From Methanobrevibacter sp. (GTDB lineage Archaea; Methanobacteriota; Methanobacteria; Methanobacteriales; Methanobacteriaceae), in assembly GCF_017447225.1 (NCBI RefSeq), contig NZ_JAFSNZ010000004.1, forward strand, positions 1 to 36,698: 36,698 nt of DNA, given 5' to 3'. This document shows, one piece after another, positions 1 to 8,077 of this stretch (the stretch's first letter is position 1; each line of letters begins with the position of its first letter). Both the position numbers and the translations under genes were made by a program. The notes under the pieces were generated by a model. The model was not told where the DNA came from and made no database searches. It saw only the letters and a list, made by a program, of their open reading frames with translations.

Positions 1-45
1 ATAAAATATATAAATAAAATCAAAGAGAGCATCTGAACACTATTC
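1..45 (-). promoter_or_regulatory. Leftward promoter with upstream element shared with two other sites
   Basis: Read on the minus strand this stretch has GAATAGTGTTCAGATGCTCT, then 11 bases, then the TATA-like TTTATATATT (plus-strand bases about 5-14). Nearly the same upstream element and spacing occur on the plus strand at 29007-29046 and 31013-31053, each just in front of a gene. By analogy this should drive a leftward gene that begins outside the window. The sequence match is seen directly; promoter function is inferred. Confidence 0.45.
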
Positions 46-137
46 GTTCGACAGAAAAAAAATAAAAATGGTAAAAACTTTTAGTAATATACTATAATAA
101 AAATTTTTAAATAATTGAAAAATAATAATAAAATATA

Positions 138-237
138 GAGGTGCAATTACCTCCTTGAATTTTTAATTAAAAAATTCATTTGGTGATGATTTAATAAATG
201 TTTTTGCTGGAATGTGAAGTCTAACTTCACAAAAAAA
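138..237. terminator. Hairpins and T-run downstream of the esterase gene
   Basis: This gene-free stretch holds two short hairpins: GAGGT/ACCTC at 138-153, followed on the plus strand by a T-rich run, and GTGAAGT/ACTTCAC at 214-230 with a 3-base loop. The plus-strand A-run at 231-237 reads as a T-run on the minus strand right after the esterase stop, which suits euryarchaeal termination. The first hairpin could end a rightward transcript entering from the left. No coding region is supported in 46-252. Confidence 0.35.
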
Positions 238-252
238 CATTGATAACTATTT

Positions 253-1026
253 TTACAAAGTTTTAACAAATTCTTTAATATACTTATCACAGAATTCCCA
301 CGTATGCTCGCCTTCATCGCCAACAAAAGTCGCATCAACATCCTGAGAATTCAAAAACCTGTAAAAATCAGCATTATTTTCAAAAAGAAAGTCATCGATT
401 CCACAGGCCATATATATTTCAGGAATATCAGCGCACTTTTCAATCAGGTGTTTTGGATCCTTATCGGAACCCTTAACTTCATCCAGATTACCGAAAATTG
501 ACTCATAAAACTTTCTGGAATACAATACATTAGAGTTATCACCATAACTGACAATGTCATCAGTTATCAGTGCAGCAGAAATCATTCCTATTTTAGAGAA
601 GTTTTGACAATATTTCAATCCGTTTCTTATGGCACCATATCCACCCATTGAAAATCCTGCAATGAATGTGTCTTCCCTTTTATCAGATAGTGGGAAAATG
701 TTTCTTGTAATATCCAAGAGTTCCTGACCGATATACTCCCCAAAAAGCCTGTGTGAATCATAATCATCCAGATAAAAGCTGTTTTCTCCGCAAGGTATTA
801 CAATAGCTATTCCATGGTCTTCTGCAAATTTCTGGATTGATGTGTTTGCAAGGAAAATGTCATCACTGCCATAAAGGCCATGGAGCAGATATAATGTTCT
901 GTAAGGCTTTTCAACGATTTCTTCTGTGTCATTTAAAAAATGCAGGTTGTCTGCAGGAAGTATCACGCTTATTGATGTTCTTCTCTGCAGGCTTTTGCAC
1001 TTGATGTCTCCTCTAAACAGTACCAT
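253..1026 (-). CDS. Putative esterase (esterase D / PF00756-like alpha/beta hydrolase)
   Basis: A 257-residue cytoplasmic serine hydrolase of the putative esterase (esterase D/tributyrin esterase) family. An early LYLLHGLYGSDD block forms the oxyanion region, the nucleophile elbow GFSMGG places the catalytic Ser at about 126, and later Asp (CGIDDFLFE) and His (GEHTWEF) complete the triad. There is no signal peptide. I chose the ATG at 1026 because AAGTGA lies five bases before it; an in-frame GTG lies nine bases upstream within that site. The natural substrate cannot be read from the sequence; family members cleave short acyl esters or S-formylglutathione. It stands apart from the MATE gene upstream by about 50 bases. 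Confidence 0.85.
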   Translation of the reverse strand: MVLFRGDIKCKSLQRRTSISVILPADNLHFLNDTEEIVEKPYRTLYLLHGLYGSDDIFLANTSIQKFAEDHGIAIVIPCGENSFYLDDYDSHRLFGEYIGQELLDITRNIFPLSDKREDTFIAGFSMGGYGAIRNGLKYCQNFSKIGMISAALITDDIVSYGDNSNVLYSRKFYESIFGNLDEVKGSDKDPKHLIEKCADIPEIYMACGIDDFLFENNADFYRFLNSQDVDATFVGDEGEHTWEFCDKYIKEFVKTL

Positions 1027-1074
1027 TTGAATCACTTATTAATTATTATCAAATTTTTTATTTAAATCAGTTTT

Positions 1075-2430
1075 CTAGACTGCCCTATATTGCGTCCATT
1101 TATCCGAAAAGTATCTGTAAATGTACAGTCCTGCCCTTACGTACCAGTCTATAAACATTGCTATCCATGTTCCAAATACTCCAACTCCCATCCAGTCTGC
1201 TATGATGTATGATAATCCTATTCTGCATGTAAACATTACGGCAAGGCTTATGTACATCACGGATTTTGAATCTCCCGCTCCCCTAAACATTGCAGGTAGC
1301 GTGAATGATATCGGCCAGATTATTATTGCGAATATTCCGTGCCATATGACCATTTCTGTTGTCATTGCGGCAGTCTGTGGAGACAGCTGATATATCTCCA
1401 GAATTAACGGCAATAATGCAAAAATTGCAATGTTTATCAGCAGATGTGACAGGAATACAATTAGAATTATCTTCTTGTTGTAGTATCTTACCTGTTCATA
1501 GTCGTTTGCTCCGACACATCTTGATATTACTGCAGTAAATCCCAGATTGATTGCAAAACCCGGCAGCACTGAAAATATTCCGATTGCATATCCTACTGAG
1601 TTTGCAGCTATTGCCATTGTCCCGAATGTTGAAACAAGACTTAACACCAGAATACGGCCCAACTGGAAAAGTCCGTTTTCTATTCCGTATGGAATTCCAA
1701 CATTGAGAACGTTTTTAAGTATCAGCCAGTCAAATTTATGCTTTAAGGTTCTTTTGATGTGCAGGAGGTAACTTTCATCCAGGACAAAGTATAAAATCAC
1801 TATTGCTGAGAGAAAACGTGAAATAACAGTCGGAATGGCTACTCCTTCAACTCCCCATCCCAGATAATAAATACAGAATGCATTTCCCAAAACATTCAGG
1901 ATATCGCAGACAAGCATTATTTTCATTGGAAGTGATGCGTTGTTTGTCGTTCTAAATATTGCCGCTCCTGCGTTATATATTGCAATGAAAGGGATTGATA
2001 CTGCCACAATTAATAAATAAATATTTGCATTTGACCATACGTCCGCTTCTATTTGACCGAATAACACTCCAATGAGCAGAGATCTTGCCAACAGAACTAT
2101 CAGCATGAAAACGGTTGATGAGATTGCTGAAAACCAGATTAACTGATTGGAAGCGTTACGTGCTTCATCAATCTTGTTGTCACCCAGATATTGACCGGCG
2201 ATTACTGCACCCCCAGTTGCCAGTGCAGAAAATGAAAAAATAAGCAGTTGCATTAAAAAATCGACTAGGGAAACTCCGCTTATGGCCGCTTCTCCTAGTG
2301 ATGCAACCATTATGGAGTCCGCCAGTCCTACAAAAAATTCCAAAGCCTGTTCTATAAGCAATGGAATAAAGAGATAGAACAAGGCCTTGTTTGAAAACAG
2401 ATAACCTTCAGGAGTCTTAAACAGATTCAT
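1075..2430 (-). CDS. MATE family efflux transporter
   Basis: A 451-residue polytopic membrane protein with about 12 hydrophobic segments in two related halves, typical of multidrug and toxic-compound extrusion (NorM/DinF-type) cation antiporters. The N-terminal half carries the usual ALGEAAISGVSL and ALATGGAVIAGQYLG blocks, and the second half has the matching GAGDSKSVMY segment. It lies four bases after the flavoprotein gene, so the two are probably cotranscribed. Substrates are unknown. A second MATE gene at 8078-9400 is clearly a different family member rather than a recent copy. Confidence 0.9.
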   Translation of the reverse strand: MNLFKTPEGYLFSNKALFYLFIPLLIEQALEFFVGLADSIMVASLGEAAISGVSLVDFLMQLLIFSFSALATGGAVIAGQYLGDNKIDEARNASNQLIWFSAISSTVFMLIVLLARSLLIGVLFGQIEADVWSNANIYLLIVAVSIPFIAIYNAGAAIFRTTNNASLPMKIMLVCDILNVLGNAFCIYYLGWGVEGVAIPTVISRFLSAIVILYFVLDESYLLHIKRTLKHKFDWLILKNVLNVGIPYGIENGLFQLGRILVLSLVSTFGTMAIAANSVGYAIGIFSVLPGFAINLGFTAVISRCVGANDYEQVRYYNKKIILIVFLSHLLINIAIFALLPLILEIYQLSPQTAAMTTEMVIWHGIFAIIIWPISFTLPAMFRGAGDSKSVMYISLAVMFTCRIGLSYIIADWMGVGVFGTWIAMFIDWYVRAGLYIYRYFSDKWTQYRAV

Positions 2431-2433
2431 GTC

Positions 2434-3069
2434 TTATCTTATAAAGTTAGTAGCTACTTTCGGTTCAACCTCATGTTCCAAACCTTTTTCCTTACCCGCT
2501 TCGATACATTTCAGGAAGTATGCCATGTTTCTTGCAAGCTGTCTCATGGTACATAATCCCTCTTCATCCTGAAGTACCTCTTCCGGAGTGTTTCCGTGAA
2601 CCATATTCCAGTAGTATGAAGTGATAATAGGCATTTGGCTAATACCCATGAACTTGTTTAACTGATCATATGTTGCTGTGTTCCCGCCCCTTCTTGCAGA
2701 CACAACACTGGCTGCAGGTTTGAATCTGAACGCTTCACCACCAGTTGACTGTGAATTTGAGTAGAATGCCCTCCCAAGAAATGTTGTGATTCCTCCGGTT
2801 GCTGCAGCATAGTGGACTGGTGAACCAAATATGAATCCGTCAGCATCATATGCTTTTTTGACAAACTCGTTTACTCTGTCATTGTCAAATGCGCATTCAC
2901 CGATTTCCCTGCATTTGTAGCATGCAATGCAGCTCATCTGAGGTTTTGTTCCAATCCAGAATATTTCGGTTTCAATATCGTTTTCATTCAATATTTTTGC
3001 CACTTCGGATAATGCTGTGTATGTGCATCCGTTTTTGTGGGGGCTTCCGTTTAACAATAAGACTTTCAT
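2434..3069 (-). CDS. Iron-sulfur flavoprotein / NADPH-dependent FMN reductase family protein
   Basis: A 211-residue flavodoxin-fold protein. It opens with the FMN-phosphate loop LLLNGSPHKNGCT, then has a compact cysteine cluster CIACYKC-REIGE-C (CX2CX2CX5C), the pattern that binds a 4Fe-4S cluster in iron-sulfur flavoproteins (Isf) of methanogens. GSPVHYAAATG matches the second flavin-contact loop. Family members shuttle electrons or reduce O2 and peroxide. The start at 3069 is set by AGGGAG about seven bases upstream; an upstream in-frame start at 3093 would overlap apgM and has no ribosome-binding site. It is followed closely by a MATE gene. Confidence 0.85.
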   Translation of the reverse strand: MKVLLLNGSPHKNGCTYTALSEVAKILNENDIETEIFWIGTKPQMSCIACYKCREIGECAFDNDRVNEFVKKAYDADGFIFGSPVHYAAATGGITTFLGRAFYSNSQSTGGEAFRFKPAASVVSARRGGNTATYDQLNKFMGISQMPIITSYYWNMVHGNTPEEVLQDEEGLCTMRQLARNMAYFLKCIEAGKEKGLEHEVEPKVATNFIR

Positions 3070-3082
3070 ATAATTACTCTCC

Positions 3083-4303
3083 CTAAAATTCATTGATTAA
3101 TCTTGACATTAATTTATATCCTTCCTGTTTTTCGATTGAGCCTGTCTTTACACCCTCTTCATCGAATGATGTGCAGTTATCACCATTTTTATCTGATGAA
3201 TAGACCACTAAAGGCACGTCGTCACGTGTGTGTGTTCCGATTGAAATTGGTGTCGGATGGTCCGGCAGGATTGCTGCCTTAAATTCAGTGCCTTCAAGGC
3301 TGTCAATAATCGGTCCGACAATAAACTCGTCAATTCTCTCAATTGCCTTTACCTTTTCGTCTATCAACTGAGCGTGTCCCGCTTCATCAGGCGCTTCGAT
3401 ATGGATAAATAGTACATCATGGGTTTTTAAGGCTTCGATTCCATATTCTCCTTTTGCCTTATAGTCTGTGTCGAAAAATCCTGTAGCTCCAGGCACTTCA
3501 ATGACATCGAGATTGGCGAATATTCCTATTCCCTTAAGCAAGTCGACACCTGTGATTACAGCACCGGTAAGTCCGTAGGTTTCCTTAAAGTCAGGTAATG
3601 CCGGAGTCAGACCCTGTCCCCATAGCCATACCATATTTGCAGGACATTTTCCTTCAGCAATCCTTTTCTGATTGATTTCATGGTCTTTTAGAACATCTTG
3701 AGCTTCATACATGATGTCTCTCATTTTGATAGCCAATTCATCATCCCATGTTGTGTATTCAGTTAGGTTTTCACCTGCAATGTCATGTGGCGGCACCATG
3801 TCGAGATTTGCGAGAAGCTCAGCATCCTCATCATTGTCACATGAGTATACGAATAAATGCCTGTAGCTTATACCAGAATAGAACTTGCCCTTGAAGTTTT
3901 CATATTTTTCATTAAAATAATCATTTAATGCATCCATCAATACGGCAGCCTCTTCGGAGGTGATGTGGTCTGCATTGAAGTTGTGCATCATGTCATCTTT
4001 TTCAGTTATTGTGTTGCATCTGAAAATCACATCGGTAGGTGATGTTTCTATTCCAACACTTCCGGCTTCAAGAGGTCCACGTCCGGTATAGAAATCCGCA
4101 GGATTGTATCCGAAAATGCTCATGTTTGCAACATCAGATCCTGGAGTGTATCCGTCAGGAACATTGTTTGTAAATCCGCCAAATCCGTTTTTGGCTAATT
4201 TATCAATGTTTGGTGTTTTTGCTGCTTGAAGTGGAGTTTTACCATCTAATTCATCTATCGGAAGGTCGCTAGAACCATCAGGAATAAAAATTACATATTT
4301 CAT
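3083..4303 (-). CDS. apgM: 2,3-bisphosphoglycerate-independent phosphoglycerate mutase, archaeal type
   Basis: A 406-residue enzyme interconverting 3- and 2-phosphoglycerate in glycolysis/gluconeogenesis. It belongs to the alkaline-phosphatase superfamily. The start MKYVIFIPDGSSDLPIDELDG carries the first metal-binding Asp and PGSDVANMSIFGYNP holds the serine nucleophile region; near the C-terminus HIEAPDEAGH and LPDHPTPISIGTHT supply metal ligands. I start it at the ATG at 4303; a TTG at 4318 would add five residues but has no ribosome-binding site. It lies 31 bases after the homoserine dehydrogenase gene and is probably in one transcript with it. Confidence 0.93.
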   Translation of the reverse strand: MKYVIFIPDGSSDLPIDELDGKTPLQAAKTPNIDKLAKNGFGGFTNNVPDGYTPGSDVANMSIFGYNPADFYTGRGPLEAGSVGIETSPTDVIFRCNTITEKDDMMHNFNADHITSEEAAVLMDALNDYFNEKYENFKGKFYSGISYRHLFVYSCDNDEDAELLANLDMVPPHDIAGENLTEYTTWDDELAIKMRDIMYEAQDVLKDHEINQKRIAEGKCPANMVWLWGQGLTPALPDFKETYGLTGAVITGVDLLKGIGIFANLDVIEVPGATGFFDTDYKAKGEYGIEALKTHDVLFIHIEAPDEAGHAQLIDEKVKAIERIDEFIVGPIIDSLEGTEFKAAILPDHPTPISIGTHTRDDVPLVVYSSDKNGDNCTSFDEEGVKTGSIEKQEGYKLMSRLINEF

Positions 4304-4334
4304 ATTATCTAAGTCCAAAAAAAGAATAAAAAAA

Positions 4335-5354
4335 TTAGTATTTGGTTTTTAAAATACTAATTACGTCAGTCAACATCGCAGATGCAGTCTCAAGAGAACC
4401 TGCACCAAGTCCCATTACAGTAATGTCTCCAGCCAAGTCTGTCTTGATTGTAGCCATGTTTAAAGTTCCGCTTACATCATAGGAACTTCCTTTTTTAACT
4501 AAACGTGGAGATACCTTTAATGTATCAGGAGTTACTTCAGCTATTAATTTAATTAAATAACCGTCTTTGCGTGCAAGGTCGATTGCTTCTGAAGTGATAT
4601 TGGAAATACCTTCAACAATCACATCATCATAGGTTGCATCGATTCCTAAAAGGGAATTTGCCAAAATTACTGTTTTACATGCAGCATCAATACCTTCAAC
4701 ATCCTGGGTCGGGTCTGTTTCGGCGATTCCGAGCTCCTGGGATTCCTTCAATGTAATGTCATAAGGGGAACCTTCAGAGGTCATTCTTGATAAGATATAA
4801 TTTGTAGTACCGTTCAATATTCCGACAATTGATTTGATTCCGCAGGATGCGAGTGTTTCACGTGTGAAATTGATAATTGGCATTGCTCCGCCGACACTTG
4901 CCTCATATTTAAATTCAACACCTTTGTCTTTAGCTGTTTCAGTTACTTCCTTGAATTTAAGTGCCAAATGTCCCTTATTGGAGGTTACAACATCTTTTCC
5001 CTGATCGAATGCTTTTAATGTCAATGACAATGCAGGTTCAGCAGTTGAAATATTGGTAGGAGTTGCTTCCATTAACAGGTCATATTCAACAGCATCCAAT
5101 ACATCAAGACCTGATACGTCAGTACCATCGTTCGGATAAGTGGTTAGGTTACCTTCACTGTTTTTACTGTGAATAAGCAACATTTCATCCAAACCGTCCT
5201 GATTGATAGCAGAAGAAGATGAATCAGCGGCGGCTACAACTTTCAATTGCACGCCATATTTGTCTTTTATCATAGCTTTCTTTAATGCGATGGATTGGGC
5301 AATTCCCTGACCCACAGATCCGAATCCCATTATAATAATCCTACATTCCTTCAT
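4335..5354 (-). CDS. hom: Homoserine dehydrogenase
   Basis: A 339-residue NAD(P)H-dependent enzyme that reduces aspartate semialdehyde to homoserine, the branch to threonine and methionine. The N-terminal Rossmann motif is [24 protein letters not shown] carries the conserved lysine region, and [10 protein letters not shown] and [16 protein letters not shown] form the catalytic domain. It has no C-terminal ACT domain; an ACT-domain protein is instead encoded separately, eight bases upstream. AGGGAT precedes the ATG. Its product would feed metX and metY, which lie about 20 kb away in this window. Confidence 0.93.
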   Translation of the reverse strand: MKECRIIIMGFGSVGQGIAQSIALKKAMIKDKYGVQLKVVAAADSSSSAINQDGLDEMLLIHSKNSEGNLTTYPNDGTDVSGLDVLDAVEYDLLMEATPTNISTAEPALSLTLKAFDQGKDVVTSNKGHLALKFKEVTETAKDKGVEFKYEASVGGAMPIINFTRETLASCGIKSIVGILNGTTNYILSRMTSEGSPYDITLKESQELGIAETDPTQDVEGIDAACKTVILANSLLGIDATYDDVIVEGISNITSEAIDLARKDGYLIKLIAEVTPDTLKVSPRLVKKGSSYDVSGTLNMATIKTDLAGDITVMGLGAGSLETASAMLTDVISILKTKY

Positions 5355-5362
5355 AATAATCC

Positions 5363-5848
5363 CTAAACCTCATTAATCATAAGTAATTCTTTTTCTTCAG
5401 AGATTTTTTCAATCTCATCAAATGCATACTGTTTTTTTCCATAAGCCACTTCAAGGTTAATCAGTGCGGTTGATTTCTTCTCACCGTCAAGCTTGATATC
5501 GAATCCGACCACATAAACGCCGTCCAATGCGTTAATCCTATCGGTAGTGTCTCTTACATCCCTGTCGACGATATGGCCGATTAAAATAGTGCTGACCAAT
5601 TCCTTATTGATGACACCATCCTTTTCAATGATGGAAATGTTCAAATCATCAAATCTTTGAATTACACGGTTAAGACTGTCTTGTTCACCTTCCAAAGTAA
5701 GCTGGACAGGAATTTTACCGTTTTCATTTTTAGCGTCTCTTTTATGGATTACAGTAACCAGATTAGCGCCAAGACCACTGATCGGTTCCAGTACGGAAAC
5801 TAGCTGACCCGGAACATCCAAAAGTTCAAGAACCAAATTCATTCTCAT
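5363..5848 (-). CDS. ACT domain-containing protein, likely regulator of homoserine dehydrogenase
   Basis: A 161-residue protein opening with a typical ACT fold ([31 protein letters not shown], about residues 3-75), a small-molecule binding module usually specific for amino acids. The second half ([23 protein letters not shown]...) looks like a second ligand-binding or dimer domain. Its position directly before hom suggests that it senses threonine, methionine or another end product and controls that enzyme in trans; this is inference from context. The start at 5848 is favoured because AGGTGA sits five bases upstream; an in-frame GTG at 5857 lies inside that site. Confidence 0.8.
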   Translation of the reverse strand: MRMNLVLELLDVPGQLVSVLEPISGLGANLVTVIHKRDAKNENGKIPVQLTLEGEQDSLNRVIQRFDDLNISIIEKDGVINKELVSTILIGHIVDRDVRDTTDRINALDGVYVVGFDIKLDGEKKSTALINLEVAYGKKQYAFDEIEKISEEKELLMINEV

Positions 5849-5869
5849 ATTACTCACCTTTAATCATAT

Positions 5870-6082
5870 CTAAATCCAATCAGCCTTTTTAACCTTAAGA
5901 TTGCCGTCTTTGTCAATATGTGCATTTCTTAAGATTTTTTCAGGGTTTTTCTCATGAGGCACGTCTTCACGAGTTAAGTTTAAGTTATCAGTAATATACC
6001 AGGTTTCTTCTGAATCCGGAATATTTTCCAAAGTCTTTGAAAATTCTTCTATAATCTTTTCTGCATCTTTTTCAATTGACAT
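5870..6082 (-). CDS. gatC: GatC-like protein (Asp/Glu-tRNA amidotransferase subunit C)
   Basis: A 70-residue acidic protein. The C-terminal half LTREDVPHEKNPEKILRNAH followed by DKDGNLKVKKADWI follows the GatC pattern LRED...NAP...G.F.VP, but it is shorter than bacterial GatC (about 95 residues) and has His-Ile where Ala-Pro is usual. GatC stabilises the GatAB amidotransferase that converts Asp-tRNA(Asn) or Glu-tRNA(Gln). No gatA or gatB lies in the window. It precedes the ACT gene by about 20 bases and probably begins the gatC-ACT-hom-apgM transcript. The assignment rests on a short motif. Confidence 0.65.
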   Translation of the reverse strand: MSIEKDAEKIIEEFSKTLENIPDSEETWYITDNLNLTREDVPHEKNPEKILRNAHIDKDGNLKVKKADWI

Positions 6083-6153
6083 AAAATTATGACTCCTACA
6101 TTTGTAAATAATATCTATATTTTTGTTATTTGATATTTATAAAGTTAAAGATT

Positions 6154-6693
6154 TCATCCAGTCCCTTCAGCTGAGGCATCAGAACCCTGTTGAGCATCTC
6201 CGGTACTTGCACTTCCACCATAATAATCATAGTAATAGTAATCATAATCCTCATAGCCCTCATCATATGCCACTTCCTCCTCAATGGCTTCATCGACATA
6301 TAAATCAATGACATTCAGATTACGGGACAGACTGGAAGCATTAAACTCTCCATTCCCCTCAAAGGTAATGTTGACTTTGTACTCTCCTTCAGAGACATTG
6401 GTTAAATTAAGTGAAGCCACACCGTCACTGCCCGTTTTGACTGTTTGGCGGGTAACCAATGTGCCGTTTTTATCATATATGGTTATATCGACATTCTCCC
6501 CAGCTATAGGAGTATTGTTCAAATCAGTTAACTTGACTATTACAGAATCGTTTGTGTAAACAGTATTGCTATTTAAAATCTTTATTGTTGAATCTTGTTT
6601 TGAAACAGAATGATTAGATGATAGTGCACTAGCAGCAACAATAACAAGTAAAAGAACTACTACCAGCAAAATAATTATTCTACCATATTTCAA
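6154..6693 (-). CDS. Membrane-anchored protein with Ig-like fold domain, acidic Tyr/Gly-rich tail
   Basis: A 179-residue surface protein. Residues 5-25 are a strongly hydrophobic N-terminal segment (signal anchor) without a clear lipobox. Residues about 35-130 form a small beta-sandwich-like domain (SVIVKLTDLNNTPIAGENVDI, then TVKTGSDGVASLNLTN and EGEYKVNITFEGN) resembling the Big/Ig-like repeats of methanobacterial adhesin-like proteins. The tail is low complexity, rich in Asp, Tyr, Gly and Ser. The start is a TTG at 6693 with GGGTGA four bases upstream; the nearby ATG at 6686 is out of frame. Function unknown; a small cell-surface or pseudomurein-associated protein is likely. Confidence 0.75.
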   Translation of the reverse strand: MKYGRIIILLVVVLLLVIVAASALSSNHSVSKQDSTIKILNSNTVYTNDSVIVKLTDLNNTPIAGENVDITIYDKNGTLVTRQTVKTGSDGVASLNLTNVSEGEYKVNITFEGNGEFNASSLSRNLNVIDLYVDEAIEEEVAYDEGYEDYDYYYYDYYGGSASTGDAQQGSDASAEGTG

Positions 6694-6824
6694 GAAATCA
6701 CCCCCAATTATTATATATTAATTATAAATTAAAAAGTATATAAAATATAATGATTTGATTTAAAAAAAGAAAAAAAATAGGGTTTTTGAAGCCTAAATAT
6801 GAAAAAAATGACTTTTAACCAATT

Positions 6825-7532
6825 TTAATTCATAAAACTAATATCCTGACGGAAAACCGAAGATAAGATATCACGCTTTTTTCCTTTAGATATCTTTTCA
6901 TCACAATATATTTTTTCAGTCAGAGGAATTATTTTACCCAAAGAAAAAAATTCATGCTTTTCATCAGATTTCAAATATAAGTCCACATCATAACCCATCA
7001 ATGTGGCTTTTTTGACAATATCCTTTTTAAATTCCAGGAATTCTTCATCAGTTATCAAATTATCTGATTTTAATCTGTCCAGAAATACATTATGATCTAT
7101 TTGGTAATATTGTTCACACCGGATGATATCATCAATTGACCATTTTTCAATATTGTTAATGCTCATGAAATCATATAATGCATATTCAGGCATCAGCAGT
7201 CCTGAAGCAAATTCATTGGCAAGATTTTCATCTCTGGACTTATTATTAAACTCACACATTCCAAAATTTTTTCCATCATACAACAGATGATATATCTCAT
7301 GAGCTATCGTGAAATTCTGTCTGCCTTTTGAATTATTAGAATTGATTAAGATTAAAGAGTTATTCTCATTTTTATAACAGCATCCACCGAAATTTTCCTT
7401 TAAAGGCATCCATATCAATGTCAAATTATCAATTTTATCAATAGCTGTTTGAAGCAAGTTTATTGGAGTGTAACAGTCAAAGCCCCATTTTTTTCTCAAT
7501 TCAACAACTTTAATTTGTGTCAATCTGTCCAT
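6825..7532 (-). CDS. ImmA/IrrE family metallopeptidase
   Basis: About 235 residues with the zinc-peptidase signature HEIYHLL (His-79, Glu-80, His-83) and the downstream third-ligand block ENLANEFASGLLMPE that defines the ImmA/IrrE (PF06114) family. Such proteases cleave or regulate a partner XRE repressor, as in ICEBs1 ImmA/ImmR and deinococcal IrrE/DdrO. The gene overlaps the 3' end of the XRE gene, so translation is probably coupled. I start at the ATG at 7532 (GGTG a few bases upstream); ATG 7535 and an upstream ORF extension to 7556 are possible. Whether the pair controls anything beyond itself is not visible here. Confidence 0.82.
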   Translation of the reverse strand: MDRLTQIKVVELRKKWGFDCYTPINLLQTAIDKIDNLTLIWMPLKENFGGCCYKNENNSLILINSNNSKGRQNFTIAHEIYHLLYDGKNFGMCEFNNKSRDENLANEFASGLLMPEYALYDFMSINNIEKWSIDDIIRCEQYYQIDHNVFLDRLKSDNLITDEEFLEFKKDIVKKATLMGYDVDLYLKSDEKHEFFSLGKIIPLTEKIYCDEKISKGKKRDILSSVFRQDISFMN

Positions 7533-7866
7533 CATAAACACCACTGTCCAACTCATTTAAAAGATTTAAATGCATCATCACTTCATTAACTTTTGCAATA
7601 GCATTTAAATCCATATTAGAATTGTTTTCTACAACAATTATATTTTCAACATCATAATCATCACTTATTCCCAACAAGTATTCATGAGAACAGGCATAGA
7701 GATTACATATCTTATTTGCCAATGTTAAGTTCAATGTTCTTTTTCCATTTTCTATTTTAGAAAAATTACTTTGATCAATCTCCAAATAATCTGCTAATTG
7801 TTTTTGTGTAAAATTATGCAGTTTCCTTAATTTTTTCAACCTAATGCATGTGATATTTTTATCCAT
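7510..7866 (-). CDS. XRE-family helix-turn-helix repressor
   Basis: A 118-residue regulator. Residues about 8-63 are a Cro/CI-type HTH (LRKLHNFTQKQLADYLEIDQ, then SNFSKIENGKRTLNLTLANKI), followed by a short tail that may mediate dimerisation or be the protease target. AGGTGA lies five bases before the ATG at 7866; an in-frame GTG at 7875 lies within that site. It forms a two-gene unit with the overlapping ImmA-type peptidase, and a perfect inverted repeat lies just upstream (7886-7930), suggesting autoregulation. Confidence 0.87.
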   Translation of the reverse strand: MDKNITCIRLKKLRKLHNFTQKQLADYLEIDQSNFSKIENGKRTLNLTLANKICNLYACSHEYLLGISDDYDVENIIVVENNSNMDLNAIAKVNEVMMHLNLLNELDSGVYDGQIDTN

Positions 7867-7885
7867 CAGCTTCACCTAAAAGTAT

Positions 7886-7930
7886 TATGACCTTAAAAGT
7901 TATTAAAGTTTATTATATGTTAAGGTCATA
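7886..7930. promoter_or_regulatory. Inverted repeat, probable operator of the XRE regulator
   Basis: TATGACCTTAA at 7886-7896 is matched exactly in inverted orientation by TTAAGGTCATA at 7920-7930, with a 23-base A+T-rich spacer. It starts about 20 bases upstream of the XRE start codon, so it spans or flanks the expected core promoter. Eleven perfect base pairs with CC/GG cores are unlikely by chance in this A+T-rich DNA. Binding by the adjacent repressor is inferred. Confidence 0.6.
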
Positions 7931-8077
7931 TCAAAAAATTAAAAAATTAAATCCAATGAAAACTTATTTAAAATTTAAATCAATTAAATAAATAAAGTTA
8001 AATTAATCAATATCCTGAAGTAATTACTTTAAAATAAAAAAAATAGAATAATATTTAAAAATAATAAAAAATAAAAA

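Noticed and set aside
4304-4318. Upstream TTG start for apgM
   Set aside because: No ribosome-binding site precedes it, and the family N-terminus starts at the MKYVIFIPDG methionine.
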